From contig NZ_JAEIOI010000001.1 of NCBI RefSeq assembly GCF_021375795.1, forward strand, positions 496,001 through 560,000: 64,000 bases of DNA, written 5' to 3'. The notes beneath the pieces were generated by a model that was given only the letters and a program-made list of their open reading frames with translations, ran no database searches and was not told the DNA's origin. The position numbers were made by a program, and so were the translations under genes. Position 1 is the stretch's first letter, and each line of letters opens with the position of its first letter. The stretch is from Pseudomonas anguilliseptica (lineage in GTDB: Bacteria; Pseudomonadota; Gammaproteobacteria; Pseudomonadales; Pseudomonadaceae). This document shows, one piece after another, positions 1 through 8,934 of this stretch.

Positions 1-674
1 GCCGCGCGAACACCTTGCGCATCGGCAATGCCACCGGCAGCAATCACCGGCACGCGCACCGCCTGGACGATCTGCGGTAGCAGGGCGAAGGTGCCGAGCT
101 GGCTGCTCAGCTCATCGCTGAGGAACATGCCGCGATGGCCGCCGGCTTCCAGGCCCTGGGCGATGATCGCGTCCGCGCCGTTGGCTTCGAGCCACAGTGC
201 TTCCGCCACCGTGGTTGCCGAGCTGAGCACTTTGGCTCTGCACGCCTTGACCCGTGCTAACAACTCGGCCGAGGGCAGGCCGAAGTGGAAACTCACCACG
301 GCGGGTTTGAATTCATCCAGCAGATCAGCCATCTCGGCACTGAACGGCTGGCGGCCAGGGCCGCTGGCGATGGTCGCGGGGTCAATGCCGAGTTTGGCGT
401 AGAAAGGGCTTAGCGCCTCGCGCCAGGCCGCTTCGCGAGCAGCATCGACGGCTGGTGGGGTGTGGCAGAAGAAGTTCAGGTTATACGGCTTGCTGGTTTT
501 CTCGCGCAGCGCCTGCAGTTCCTTGCGCAAGCCGGCGGCGTCGAGCATGGCGCAGGGCAGCGAGCCGAGCGCACCGGCATTCGATACGGCGGCGGCCAAA
601 CCGTGCAGCTGCACGCCGGCCATCGGTGCCTGAATCAGCGGCAGCTCAACGCCAAAAAGATTTTGCAGTGACAT
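1..674 (-). CDS. Nitronate monooxygenase family protein (C-terminus cut off by window edge)
   Basis: Only the first 224 or so residues are visible; the gene runs off the left edge. It starts at an ATG and opens with an NLFGVELPLIQAPMAG segment, typical of the FMN-dependent 2-nitropropane dioxygenase/nitronate monooxygenase TIM barrel. Further in are GADAIIAQGLEAGGHRG and VPVIAAGGIAD, the phosphate-binding part of the FMN site. Known members oxidise alkyl nitronates such as propionate-3-nitronate, and enoyl-ACP reductases of the FabK type share the fold, so the exact substrate is not settled. It is divergent from rlmJ with about 97 bases between the starts. The family call is firm, the substrate is inferred. 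Confidence 0.85.
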   Translation of the reverse strand, partial: MSLQNLFGVELPLIQAPMAGVQLHGLAAAVSNAGALGSLPCAMLDAAGLRKELQALREKTSKPYNLNFFCHTPPAVDAAREAAWREALSPFYAKLGIDPATIASGPGRQPFSAEMADLLDEFKPAVVSFHFGLPSAELLARVKACRAKVLSSATTVAEALWLEANGADAIIAQGLEAGGHRGMFLSDELSSQLGTFALLPQIVQAVRVPVIAAGGIADAQGVRA

Positions 675-771
675 GTCGGTTCTCCCTTGCCAGGCGGATC
701 AGCCGCCACCGTACTGATCCATCAGGCACCTGGCAAACTGGTAAACTGCCCGGCCACAGGAGTCCGCCCAC

Positions 772-1620
772 ATGAACTACCGCCACGCCTTCCATGCCGG
801 CAACCATGCCGATGTGCTGAAACACTACGTCCTCACTCGCCTGATCGCCCTGCTGTCACGCAAGGAGGCGCCGTTCGCCTACCTCGACAGCCATGCTGGT
901 ATCGGCCTGTATGACCTGCGCGGTGACCAGGCCAGCCGCACCGGTGAGTGGTTGGAAGGCATCGCCCGGCTGTGGCAGGCCAGCGACGTGCCGGACCCGC
1001 TGCTGGACTATCTGGAAGTGATTCGGGCGATGAACCCGGATGGCGAGCTGCGCCATTACCCCGGCTCACCGGAATTGGCGCGGTTGTTGACCCGTGAACA
1101 AGACCGCCTGCACCTGAACGAGAAACACCCGGAAGACGGCCGCCTGCTCAAGGAAAACATGCACGGCGACCGCCGCGTGGCCGTGCACCTGGGCGAAGGC
1201 TGGTATGTGCCGCGCGCCCTGTTGCCAACCCGCGAAAAGCGCGCGCTGCTGCTGATTGATCCGCCGTTCGAGCAGGTCGATGAGATGGAACGCTGCGCCC
1301 AGTCGTTGAGCGAAGCCATCAGCCGCATGCGCCAGGCGGTGGTGGCGATCTGGTACCCGATCAAGGACCTGCGCCAGCTCAGCCGCTTCTACCGCGACCT
1401 GCAAAAAAGCAAAGCGCCCAAGCTGCTGCGCGTCGAACTCTACGTACACCCCACCGACGAAGCCGCGCGGCTGAACGGCTCCGGCCTGGTGATCAGCAAC
1501 CCACCATGGGGCCTGGACGACGAACTCAAGCAGATCCTGCCGTGGCTAGCCGACCTGCTGGGGCAAAGCCAGGGCGGCTGGCGGCTGGATTGGCTGATTG
1601 AGGAGAACAGCGGCGGCTAG
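772..1620 (+). CDS. rlmJ: 23S rRNA (adenine(2030)-N6)-methyltransferase RlmJ
   Basis: A 282-residue protein of the usual RlmJ length that opens MNYRHAFHAGNHADVLKH, the family signature. RlmJ uses S-adenosylmethionine to methylate N6 of A2030 in 23S rRNA. Visible motifs are YLDSHAGIGLYDL (SAM-binding region) and LLLIDPPFEQ, the DPPF catalytic motif of N6-adenine methyltransferases; VISNPPWGLDDEL lies near the C-terminus. It stands alone: the divergent neighbour is nitronate monooxygenase and the convergent neighbour is an HD-GYP gene whose stop overlaps this one within a shared CTAG. Confidence 0.95.
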   Translation: MNYRHAFHAGNHADVLKHYVLTRLIALLSRKEAPFAYLDSHAGIGLYDLRGDQASRTGEWLEGIARLWQASDVPDPLLDYLEVIRAMNPDGELRHYPGSPELARLLTREQDRLHLNEKHPEDGRLLKENMHGDRRVAVHLGEGWYVPRALLPTREKRALLLIDPPFEQVDEMERCAQSLSEAISRMRQAVVAIWYPIKDLRQLSRFYRDLQKSKAPKLLRVELYVHPTDEAARLNGSGLVISNPPWGLDDELKQILPWLADLLGQSQGGWRLDWLIEENSGG

Positions 1621-2870
1621 CGGCTGTTGCTCGGCTCGACGAAGTACGTCAGCTGCTGGCGCGGATTGAGGTACTCCAGCGCCTCGCGCGGCAGCTGGGT
1701 CGGGCGCAGGCAGGCGGCGATACCCAGGCGCGGCTCCTGTTCCAGGTCGAGGATCAGCGCCTCGTGCTTGGGCACGGAGGCGTCGTAGACAATCAGCGTC
1801 GGTTTCAGCGGTTGGCTCGGGTTCATGCCGAGGATCAGGCCGTAGCGCTGGTCGTCCAGTTGCACCAGGCTGCCGGGCGGGTAGATGCCCATGCAGCGGA
1901 TAAAGGCCTTCAGCGCCACCGCATCGAAGCGCGCACTGTATTGCTTGAACATCAGCGCCAGGGCTTCGTGGGGGCTGAGGCCATCGCGCGGGTTGAGCGG
2001 GTTGCACAGGTTGTCGAACTGGTTGGTGATGCACACCAGGCGGCTTAGGCGGCCGATGGCGGCTTCAGACAGCTGACGCGGGTAGCCGCTGCCGTCGCAG
2101 TATTCGTGGTGCTCGTTGATGATGCGCAGCACCTCGTCGTCGAGCATCAGCTTGTGGCCCGTGCGCAGGCCGAATTCGCAGTGCAGTTGCAGCAGTTGCT
2201 GCTCCGGCCGCGTCAGCGGTTCGGGCTTGAGCAACACCTTGCTGGGGATGTCGAGCTTGCCAATATCGTGCAGCAGCGCACCCATGCCGAGGATGTGGCA
2301 ATCCTCGCTGTCCAGGCCGATCTGGCGACCGAGCATCAGGCTCAGCACGGTGACGTTCAGTGAGTGGAAGTAGCTGTCCTCGGCCACCTTGCTGTTGATG
2401 CTGTGCAGCACCGCGCCGCTGCCACCGAGCAGGGCCTCGACCATTGAGCCGACAATTTCACCGGCCTGTTTGCTGGCGTCTTCCGGGCGGCTGCGCAGGC
2501 TCTGGTTGAGCGCTTTGACCTGCTGACTCGCTTGAACGAATTTGCGGTCCACCTCGGCCAGGCGTTTGCGCAGTGCGCCGAGCTTGGCGGCGCGTTGCTG
2601 GCGAGCAACGTCCTCAGGGTTGGGCTTGGCGGGCTCGATGGGCGCGGGTGCGCTTGCGGTCACGCGTTCCAGCGGCGGGCAATCGCTGCGCGCCGGGTCA
2701 TAGCGCAGGCGTTCCAGGCCGAGGGCGCGCAGGGCCTTGATCTGCCCCTCGTCCTTGATCTTGAAATTGCTGAAAGCAAAGTTGTGTTCCCACCAGGCCA
2801 GTTCGAGCTGGATATACAGGCCGATACACAGTTGATCGGGTTCGATATAGGCAGGAGCGCTGGCAGGCAT
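1617..2870 (-). CDS. HD-GYP domain protein with N-terminal DUF3391, probable c-di-GMP phosphodiesterase
   Basis: A 417-residue protein. Residues 1-60 resemble DUF3391, which often precedes HD-GYP in pseudomonads (EPDQLCIGLYIQLE...WWEHNFAF). An Ala/Pro-rich linker and a probable coiled coil (about 85-135) follow, then the HD-GYP domain (about 165-340). Family motifs are present: H169, HDIGK at 201-205, H230, HHE at 254 and DGSGYP from 259. HD-GYP enzymes hydrolyse c-di-GMP to pGpG or GMP. The segment that normally reads aDxxDAL with RPY after it is here ITNQFDNL followed by NPRDG, so the Asp expected as a metal ligand is Asn283. Domain assignment is firm; catalytic activity is uncertain. Confidence 0.85.
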   Translation of the reverse strand: MPASAPAYIEPDQLCIGLYIQLELAWWEHNFAFSNFKIKDEGQIKALRALGLERLRYDPARSDCPPLERVTASAPAPIEPAKPNPEDVARQQRAAKLGALRKRLAEVDRKFVQASQQVKALNQSLRSRPEDASKQAGEIVGSMVEALLGGSGAVLHSINSKVAEDSYFHSLNVTVLSLMLGRQIGLDSEDCHILGMGALLHDIGKLDIPSKVLLKPEPLTRPEQQLLQLHCEFGLRTGHKLMLDDEVLRIINEHHEYCDGSGYPRQLSEAAIGRLSRLVCITNQFDNLCNPLNPRDGLSPHEALALMFKQYSARFDAVALKAFIRCMGIYPPGSLVQLDDQRYGLILGMNPSQPLKPTLIVYDASVPKHEALILDLEQEPRLGIAACLRPTQLPREALEYLNPRQQLTYFVEPSNSR

Positions 2871-2956
2871 GCGGGTGTCGGCAATGATGGCTAATGGCTG
2901 GCAGTCTAGCGCTTTGCCTAGCGCCTGACAGCAGGCTGCAGGCGTTTCTGCACTAA

Positions 2957-3508
2957 TTACGGGGCAGCTTCGCTGCTGTCTTGCAGAGCGTGGTCGACCT
3001 CATCGGCCCAGGCCAGCCAGGACTGCTCGCCAAGGATGCCGCGGCGCAGGGTCAGGTAGGGCAGGCGCAGGGCTTTGCGTTGCTCGTCGGGCAGAGCCAG
3101 GTACTCGCGCTCAATATTCAGCAGGCTGTCCAGGGTCTTGCGGTGTATGGCGACATGCCGCTGCATTTCTTCGCGCAGGTTATCCAGCGAGGTATGCGCA
3201 CCGGCATAGAGTTTTACCAGCAACGCATCGTTAATCTTGTTCGGCTGCACCGGCTCGCCCAGCCAGCGCAGCAGTTCGGCGTGGCCGGCAGGTGTGAGGC
3301 GGTAGTTCTTTTTGTCCGGACGGGTGTCCTGGGCCTGTGCTTCGAACTCAAGCCAGCCGGCTTCGCTGAGTTTTTTCAGCTCCAGATAAACCTGCTGATG
3401 TTTGGCGTTCCAGAAGTAGCCGAGGCCATCCTTGAAGCGCTTGAGCAGGTCGTAGCCGCTGCCGGGTTCGCTTTCCAGGAGGATAAGGATGGCGTGCTTG
3501 AGCGACAT
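2957..3508 (-). CDS. PadR family transcriptional regulator
   Basis: A 183-residue protein with the PadR winged helix at residues 1-85: MSLKHAILILLESEPGSGYDLLKRF, then a recognition region with YFWNAKHQQVYLELKKLSEAGW and the wing YRLTPAGHAELLRWL. The C-terminal half (about 95-175) is helical, as in the VirR-type dimerisation domain. PadR proteins usually repress a nearby gene and are released by a small hydrophobic or phenolic ligand. It is divergent from the FAD oxidoreductase at 3635, and the two palindromes in the spacer are its likely operators. The ligand is unknown. Confidence 0.88.
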   Translation of the reverse strand: MSLKHAILILLESEPGSGYDLLKRFKDGLGYFWNAKHQQVYLELKKLSEAGWLEFEAQAQDTRPDKKNYRLTPAGHAELLRWLGEPVQPNKINDALLVKLYAGAHTSLDNLREEMQRHVAIHRKTLDSLLNIEREYLALPDEQRKALRLPYLTLRRGILGEQSWLAWADEVDHALQDSSEAAP

Positions 3509-3555
3509 AAGCGGGTTTCACCGGCTGCTATTGAGGTGCGCCGCAGTATACGGAT

Positions 3556-3573
3556 TATGCAAAAAGTTGCATT
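3556..3573. promoter_or_regulatory. Palindrome 1 between padR and the FAD oxidoreductase, candidate PadR operator
   Basis: TATGCAA-AAAG-TTGCATT, a near-perfect 7-4-7 inverted repeat with only the outermost pair mismatched. It lies 48 bases upstream of the padR start and 62 upstream of the oxidoreductase start. A nearly identical copy begins 37 bases further on. The sequence is seen directly; the link to PadR is inferred from position. Confidence 0.6.
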
Positions 3574-3592
3574 GGCTCCAATCGCTGCCTAG

Positions 3593-3610
3593 TATGCAAA
3601 AAATTGCATA
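3593..3610. promoter_or_regulatory. Palindrome 2 between padR and the FAD oxidoreductase, candidate PadR operator
   Basis: TATGCAA-AAAA-TTGCATA, a perfect 7-4-7 inverted repeat ending 24 bases before the oxidoreductase ATG, where a bound repressor would cover the promoter or transcription start. It shares the ATGCAA-N4-TTGCAT core with the copy at 3556. Confidence 0.6.
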
Positions 3611-3634
3611 ACAAGAATAGCGCAGGAGCTTCCC

Positions 3635-5287
3635 ATGAAACGTACCGGTACCCGCTTCCGCCCGCGCCTGATTCAGGGTGATTACGACGCCATCATCATT
3701 GGCTCCGGTATCGGTGGCCTGACCACCGCCGCGCTGCTGGCCAAGCTTGGCAAGCGTGTGTGCGTGCTGGAGCAGCATTACACCGCCGGCGGTTACACCC
3801 ACAGTTACGAACGTGAAGGCTACGAGTGGGATGTGGGGGTGCATTACATCGGCGAGGTGCATAAACCCTGGTCGACCATTCGCCGGGTGTTTGATGTGAT
3901 CAGTGACGGTCAACTGCAGTGGGCACCAATGGACGCCCACTATGACCGCATCGTGATCGGCGAGCAGACCTACGACTACGTGGCTGGGCGCGAGGAGTTC
4001 AAGGCCGAGATGCTGCGCCATTTTCCCGCAGAAGGCGCCGTGCTTGACCGATATGTCGACCTGCTCAGTGAGGTCAGTGCCAAGGTTCTAAGATTTTTCG
4101 CCGGTCAGGCAATGCCACGCTCAGTGGGCATGCTCTACAGCAAGCTGCGCCGGTTGTGGCTTCCGGATTACTTCTTCAAAACCACCCGTGAAGTGCTTGA
4201 AGGCCTGACCGACAACCAGCAGCTGATCGGCGTGCTCACCGCGCAGTGGGGTGATTACGGCCTGCCGCCTGCCGAAGCGGCGTTTGTCATGCATGCGATG
4301 GTGGCCAAGCACTACATCACCGGCGGCAATTACCCGGTGGGTGGTGCGACGAAGATTTCCGAAAGCATTATCCCGGTGATCGAGGCGGCCGGCGGCCATG
4401 TCTTCACTTACGCCGGGGTCGACCAGATTCTGGTGGAGCACGGTCGTGCAGTCGGCGTGCGCATGCAGAAAGATGGCTTCGAGATCCGCGCCCCGCAGAT
4501 CGTCAGCTGCGCCGGCCTGGTGCCGACCTATACCCGCCTGCTTGACCATCAGGTGGCCAGTAACCATGGCCTGCTGGAGCAGCTGCCCAAGGTCAAGCTG
4601 TCGGCCGCGACCCTGTGTCTCTACGCCGGCTTCAAGGGCAGCGCCGCCGAGTTGAAGCTGCCGAAGACCAACTACTGGGTCTACCCGACCCATGATCATG
4701 ACCACAACGTCAGCAGTTTTATGGCTGGGCAAAATCCGGCGATGCCGCTGATCTATATCAGCTTCCCCTCGGCCAAGGACCTCGCGTGGGATGCGCAGTA
4801 CCCGAACAAGGCCACGGTTGAGATCGTCGCGCCGACGCAGCCCGAGTGGTTTGCTAAATGGAAGGGCAGCACCTGGGGCAAACGCGGTGCTGACTATGAC
4901 GCCTTCAAGGCCGAGTTGACGGCGCAACTGCTGGAAACCCTCTACCAGCATCAGCCGCAATTGCGCGGTGCGCTGGACTTTTGCGAGCTGGGCACGCCGC
5001 TGTCGACCGAGTGGTTCCAGTGGAACGAGCAGGGCGAGATCTACGGCATTGATCACACGGTCGAGCGCTTTGAGCAGCACTGGATCCACACCCAGACGCC
5101 GATCAAAGGGCTGTACCTGACCGGCGCCGATACGGTCACTGCAGGGGTGGGCGGTGCACTGATGGCCGGGGTGCTGACGGCCTCGCGCATGCTGGGCTGG
5201 CGCGGCTACAAGGTCGGCAAACTGTTGAAAAGCTGGAAGGCACAAGCGCCTAGCGAGGGCAGTGCGACTGCGGATGTAGCGGGCTAA
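3635..5287 (+). CDS. FAD-dependent oxidoreductase, phytoene desaturase / retinol saturase-like
   Basis: A 550-residue protein with an N-terminal dinucleotide-binding motif (IIIGSGIGGLTTAALLAKLGKRVCVLEQ, about residues 20-47), followed by HYTAGGYTHSYEREGYEWDVGVHYIGE, typical of the carotenoid isomerase/retinol saturase branch of the amine oxidase superfamily. Near the C-terminus is GLYLTGADTVTAGVGGALMAG, the second FAD-contacting segment. No carotenoid genes are near, so a lipid or isoprenoid double bond is a plausible target but the substrate is unknown. The ATG follows a CAGGAG Shine-Dalgarno. It is divergent from padR and probably repressed by it. The stop overlaps the convergent YjfB-like gene by 4 bases. 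Confidence 0.85.
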   Translation: MKRTGTRFRPRLIQGDYDAIIIGSGIGGLTTAALLAKLGKRVCVLEQHYTAGGYTHSYEREGYEWDVGVHYIGEVHKPWSTIRRVFDVISDGQLQWAPMDAHYDRIVIGEQTYDYVAGREEFKAEMLRHFPAEGAVLDRYVDLLSEVSAKVLRFFAGQAMPRSVGMLYSKLRRLWLPDYFFKTTREVLEGLTDNQQLIGVLTAQWGDYGLPPAEAAFVMHAMVAKHYITGGNYPVGGATKISESIIPVIEAAGGHVFTYAGVDQILVEHGRAVGVRMQKDGFEIRAPQIVSCAGLVPTYTRLLDHQVASNHGLLEQLPKVKLSAATLCLYAGFKGSAAELKLPKTNYWVYPTHDHDHNVSSFMAGQNPAMPLIYISFPSAKDLAWDAQYPNKATVEIVAPTQPEWFAKWKGSTWGKRGADYDAFKAELTAQLLETLYQHQPQLRGALDFCELGTPLSTEWFQWNEQGEIYGIDHTVERFEQHWIHTQTPIKGLYLTGADTVTAGVGGALMAGVLTASRMLGWRGYKVGKLLKSWKAQAPSEGSATADVAG

Positions 5288-5475
5288 ACCACCACGTCGA
5301 TACTATTACCTAGGTTCGGTGGATTGCTCGGCACGCTGGCTGGCGTGGCGGCCTGCACCAGGCCGCCGATGTTGGCAGCCTGCAGTTCCAGGGTTTTGCG
5401 CAGCAACAGCAGTGAGGCCAGGGCAGAGGCCTGAGCCGCTGCCTGGGTGGAAACCTGGCTGATGTTCAGTTCCAT
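5284..5475 (-). CDS. Small YjfB-family protein (putative motility-associated)
   Basis: A 63-residue protein, MELNISQVSTQAAAQ..., with an Ala/Gln/Leu-rich amphipathic helix and a C-terminal NPPNLGNSIDVVV. The ending NPP-LG-xIDV is the hallmark of the YjfB family, named as a putative motility protein in Pfam; its function is not established. An upstream GGAAGATTCC stretch offers a weak Shine-Dalgarno. msrA lies just upstream on the same strand with a 21-base gap, so the two may be co-transcribed. Confidence 0.7.
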   Translation of the reverse strand: MELNISQVSTQAAAQASALASLLLLRKTLELQAANIGGLVQAATPASVPSNPPNLGNSIDVVV

Positions 5476-5496
5476 GGAATCTTCCTCTGCAAATTT

Positions 5497-6144
5497 TCAG
5501 CCTGGCAGGCAGACCCCGGTACCGCCCAGGCCGCAATAGCCGCCGGGGTTCTTCGCCAGGTACTGCTGGTGGTAGGCCTCAGCGTAGTAGAACGGCGGCG
5601 CTTCGCGCACTTCGGTGGTAATCGGGCCAAAGCCAGCCTTTTCCAGCTCGGCCTGAAACTGCGCCTGGCTGGCTTGGGCGGCGGCCAGTTGCGCCGCGTC
5701 ATGGCAGTAGATCGCCGAGCGGTACTGGCTGCCGATGTCATTACCCTGGCGCATGCCCTGGGTCGGGTTGTGCGCTTCCCAGAAGACTTTCAGCAGGGCT
5801 TCATAGGAGGTGAGCTGCGGGTCGAACACCACCAGCACCACTTCGGTGTGGCCGGTCAGCCCGGAGCAGGTCTCCTCATACGTGGGGTTGGGCGTATGGC
5901 CGCCGGCATAACCAACGGCGGTGCTCCACACCCCGGGCTGCTGCCAGAAGCGCCGCTCGGCACCCCAGAAGCAGCCCAGAGCAAATACCGCCTGTTGCAG
6001 GCCTTCTGGGAAGGGCGCTTGCAAGGCGTTGCCATTTACGAAGTGGCTGCTGGGTACGGCCATGGCAGTGGCGCGGCCGGGCAAGGCCTGCTCGGCGGTG
6101 GGCAGTTCGAGTTTGTGGGCGAGAATTTGCGAGCGCAGAACCAT
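5497..6144 (-). CDS. msrA: Peptide-methionine (S)-S-oxide reductase MsrA
   Basis: A 215-residue protein. MsrA reduces methionine-S-sulfoxide in proteins with electrons from thioredoxin. The catalytic motif is [14 protein letters not shown], with the nucleophilic Cys in [31 protein letters not shown] and the [12 protein letters not shown] substrate-binding segment follow. The C-terminus carries [15 protein letters not shown], supplying the resolving cysteines. The reading frame is open further upstream, but the ATG at 6144 has a GAGG Shine-Dalgarno at proper distance and gives the long MsrA form ([15 protein letters not shown]). dipA follows upstream on the same strand, the order known in P. 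aeruginosa. Confidence 0.96.
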   Translation of the reverse strand: MVLRSQILAHKLELPTAEQALPGRATAMAVPSSHFVNGNALQAPFPEGLQQAVFALGCFWGAERRFWQQPGVWSTAVGYAGGHTPNPTYEETCSGLTGHTEVVLVVFDPQLTSYEALLKVFWEAHNPTQGMRQGNDIGSQYRSAIYCHDAAQLAAAQASQAQFQAELEKAGFGPITTEVREAPPFYYAEAYHQQYLAKNPGGYCGLGGTGVCLPG

Positions 6145-6217
6145 GGGGGTGTTACCTCGGCAGCAGGCGGTAAGGCATAGACAGTCATCGGGCGGGCTTG
6201 TTACAGCCGGCATGGGT

Positions 6218-8857
6218 TCAGCGCCGTTGATAGCGCTTGAGTTTCTCCAGCAGGTCGCGCCCGGCAATCGGTTGGTCAAACAGGTAACCCTGGCCGATAT
6301 CGCATTGATGGCGGCGCAGGAAGGTCAGTTGAGCGAGGGTTTCGATGCCCTCGGCCACCACCTTGAGCTTCAGGTTGTGAGCCATGGCGATCACCGCCGA
6401 GGTGATTTCCATGTCGTCCTGATTTTCGGGAATGTCCTTGATAAAGCTGCGATCGATCTTGATCACGTCGATGGGGAATTTTTTCAGGTAGCTGAGCGAC
6501 GAATAGCCGGTGCCGAAGTCGTCCATGGCCAGGGTCAGGCCCAGGCTCTTCAGGCGGCTGAGTTGCTGGCGGGTGTCGCCAGTGGCTTCGAGCAGCAGGC
6601 TTTCCGTGAGTTCCAGCTCCAGCAGCGAGGGCTCCAGCTGTTCCTCGTGGAGGATGGCGGCGATCTCGCCCACCAGGTCCGGGTCGGAGAACTGTTTGGG
6701 TGACAGGTTGATGGCCATCTGCAACGGCACATGGCCGACCGCAATCAGCTGCTTGCTCATGCGGCAGGCCTGACGGGTGACCCATTTGCCGATGGGGATG
6801 ATCAGACCGGTTTCTTCCGCCACGCTGATAAATTTATCCGGGCTGATCATGCCCTTTTCCGGGTGGTTCCAGCGCAGCAGCGCTTCCATGCCCAGCAATT
6901 GGCCGCTTTTGAGGCACAGCTTGGGTTGGTAGAACACTTCCAGCTCGTTCTGCATCAGCGCACGGCGCAGGTTGCTTTCGACGAACAGTTTGTAATGCGC
7001 TTCGGCATTCAGCGCGTCGGTAAACACCTGCAGCTGGTTCTTGCCGTTGGCCTTGGCTTTGTGCAGCGCCAGGCCGGTGTGTTTCATCAGGGTCTGCGGG
7101 TCATTGCCATGCAGGGGCGCGCAGCCCAGGCCGATGGAACCGGTGACGTTGATCAGCTGGTTGTCGACGAACAGGGGCTTGTCCAGGGTCTGCAGCAGCT
7201 TCTGCGCGATCATCTGGCTGTCGGCTTGGTTGGTGTCCAGCAGCACGGCAAATTCGTTGCTGGCAAAACGCGCCAGCACGCTGCTGACTGGCAGGGTATT
7301 GCGCAGGCGCCGGGCCAGGCTGACCAGCAGTTTGTCGCCGGTCTGGTGGCCGAGGCTGTCGTTGATCCGCTTGAAGTTGTCGATGTCTACCAGCAGCAGG
7401 CTGATCGGCTTGCCTGGGTGCTCGTTGAAGTGACTTTCCAGCGAGCGGATAAAGGCATAGCGGTTGCCCAGGCCGGTGAGGTTGTCGCGGAAGGCCAGGC
7501 GTTCGATGTGCTGCTGCGCCTGCTTGCTGGCGGTGACGTCCTCGTAGATGCCGATGTAGTGAGTCAGGCTGCCGTCGTCGGCGTGCACCTTGGACAGTGA
7601 TAGCTGGCCCCAGTAAGGCTCGAGGTTCTTGCGGCGGCTTTTGAATTCACCCTGCCAGCTGTTCTGCTCGGCCAGGCTGGAGCGCGCGTCGAACAGCAGG
7701 TCGCTGAGGTTTTCCAGTGCAGGGATTTCGGACAGGCGGCGGCCTTCCACTTCGCTGGAACTGTACAGCGTGATGGCGGTAAAGCTGGGGTTGACGTATT
7801 CCACCTGGCCGTCGCGGTCGAGCAGGATGATCGCGCTGGAGCTCTGTTCGACGGCGCGCTGGAACAGGTAGCGGGCGCTGGTCGCAGAGCGTCGCTGCTG
7901 GCTGGTCAGCACCTGTGCATACTGATCGGCCAGCTCGCCGGCGAAGGCAATTTCGTCTGCTTGCCAGGTGCGGGGCAGGCCGGTGTGTTCCAGGCACAGC
8001 ACACCCACCACCTCGCCTTCGATGCGGATGCTGGCATCGAGCATGGAGGTGATGCCCATGGGTTCCAGGTGGCTGCTCGCCAGTTCGCGGGTGCGCGGGT
8101 CGAGGTGAGCGTTGTGCGCATCCAGCGAGCGACCACTGTGCAGCGCTTGCAGGTAGGCCGGGTAGGCGCTGGCGTCGATATCGCCCTGCTCGACATGCCG
8201 GCCCAGGTCGCTCTGGTACAGCGCGACTGAATGCAGCATATGGCCATCGATATTCCAGATGCCCACGCGATTGACGCCATACAGTTCGCAGGCGCTTTTG
8301 CTGATCAGCTCGGCAGCTTCGCGCAGTGGGTTGCTGTCGCTGTAATGGCGGCGGGCGAGAGATACGATCAGCTGTTGCTGGGCCTGTGAGCGTTGTTGCT
8401 GTTCCTGCAGTTCGGCCTGGGTGCGTGGGTAGAGTGCGGGCGCCTGGGGGGCAGCTGTTTCCGGCTCGTCCAGCACCAAGAGGTAGCCGCGCAGTAACTG
8501 GCGGCCATGCTGTTTGAAGCTCTCACCCAGCTCCATCAGGTTGAGGCTGCCGCGCGGGCTGTGCAGGCGGTACTGCACGCAGTAATGGCGCTGTTGGGCG
8601 ACCTGTTGCTGGATGGCATCGTGCAGCGCGTAGCGCGAACTGGGCTCCATCAGGCTGGCGTAGGGCGCGTCGAGCAGAGAGCAGAGCTGATTGGCCGGTA
8701 GACCGAACTGTTGCTCACAGCCTGAATCGAGGTACAGCAGGGTCCAGCTGGCTTCATTCAAGCGCTCGAAACGCAGTAGGCCGAGGCGCGAAGGCACTGG
8801 CAACTGTGTCACAACCTCGGCCGCTAAACGACTCGCGGCATCGGGATGGCTTTTCAT
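6218..8857 (-). CDS. dipA: c-di-GMP phosphodiesterase DipA (PAS-GAF-PAS-GGDEF-EAL)
   Basis: An 879-residue cytoplasmic sensor without clear membrane segments. In order: a PAS-like region (about 20-130), a GAF-like domain (about 160-320, [18 protein letters not shown]), a PAS/PAC domain (about 325-450, [18 protein letters not shown]), GGDEF (about 455-615) and EAL (about 625-875). The GGDEF signature is degenerate, [11 protein letters not shown] near residue 530, so cyclase activity is unlikely. The EAL domain keeps MEALLRW (about 658), [14 protein letters not shown] (about 778) and VAEGIET, consistent with an active phosphodiesterase. Gene order next to aceFE and msrA matches P. aeruginosa DipA/Pch, which lowers c-di-GMP during biofilm dispersion. 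Confidence 0.92.
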   Translation of the reverse strand: MKSHPDAASRLAAEVVTQLPVPSRLGLLRFERLNEASWTLLYLDSGCEQQFGLPANQLCSLLDAPYASLMEPSSRYALHDAIQQQVAQQRHYCVQYRLHSPRGSLNLMELGESFKQHGRQLLRGYLLVLDEPETAAPQAPALYPRTQAELQEQQQRSQAQQQLIVSLARRHYSDSNPLREAAELISKSACELYGVNRVGIWNIDGHMLHSVALYQSDLGRHVEQGDIDASAYPAYLQALHSGRSLDAHNAHLDPRTRELASSHLEPMGITSMLDASIRIEGEVVGVLCLEHTGLPRTWQADEIAFAGELADQYAQVLTSQQRRSATSARYLFQRAVEQSSSAIILLDRDGQVEYVNPSFTAITLYSSSEVEGRRLSEIPALENLSDLLFDARSSLAEQNSWQGEFKSRRKNLEPYWGQLSLSKVHADDGSLTHYIGIYEDVTASKQAQQHIERLAFRDNLTGLGNRYAFIRSLESHFNEHPGKPISLLLVDIDNFKRINDSLGHQTGDKLLVSLARRLRNTLPVSSVLARFASNEFAVLLDTNQADSQMIAQKLLQTLDKPLFVDNQLINVTGSIGLGCAPLHGNDPQTLMKHTGLALHKAKANGKNQLQVFTDALNAEAHYKLFVESNLRRALMQNELEVFYQPKLCLKSGQLLGMEALLRWNHPEKGMISPDKFISVAEETGLIIPIGKWVTRQACRMSKQLIAVGHVPLQMAINLSPKQFSDPDLVGEIAAILHEEQLEPSLLELELTESLLLEATGDTRQQLSRLKSLGLTLAMDDFGTGYSSLSYLKKFPIDVIKIDRSFIKDIPENQDDMEITSAVIAMAHNLKLKVVAEGIETLAQLTFLRRHQCDIGQGYLFDQPIAGRDLLEKLKRYQRR

Positions 8858-8934
8858 TCGGTGGCTGGCTTCCAGTATGCTGATTGAAGCGGCAATCGAC
8901 TCACTTCATTTATCGCGTCGAGTAAGGGTGCATC

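Noticed and set aside
4121..5245. A 374-codon minus-strand frame inside the FAD oxidoreductase
   Set aside because: Antisense shadow without a start context or recognisable domain.
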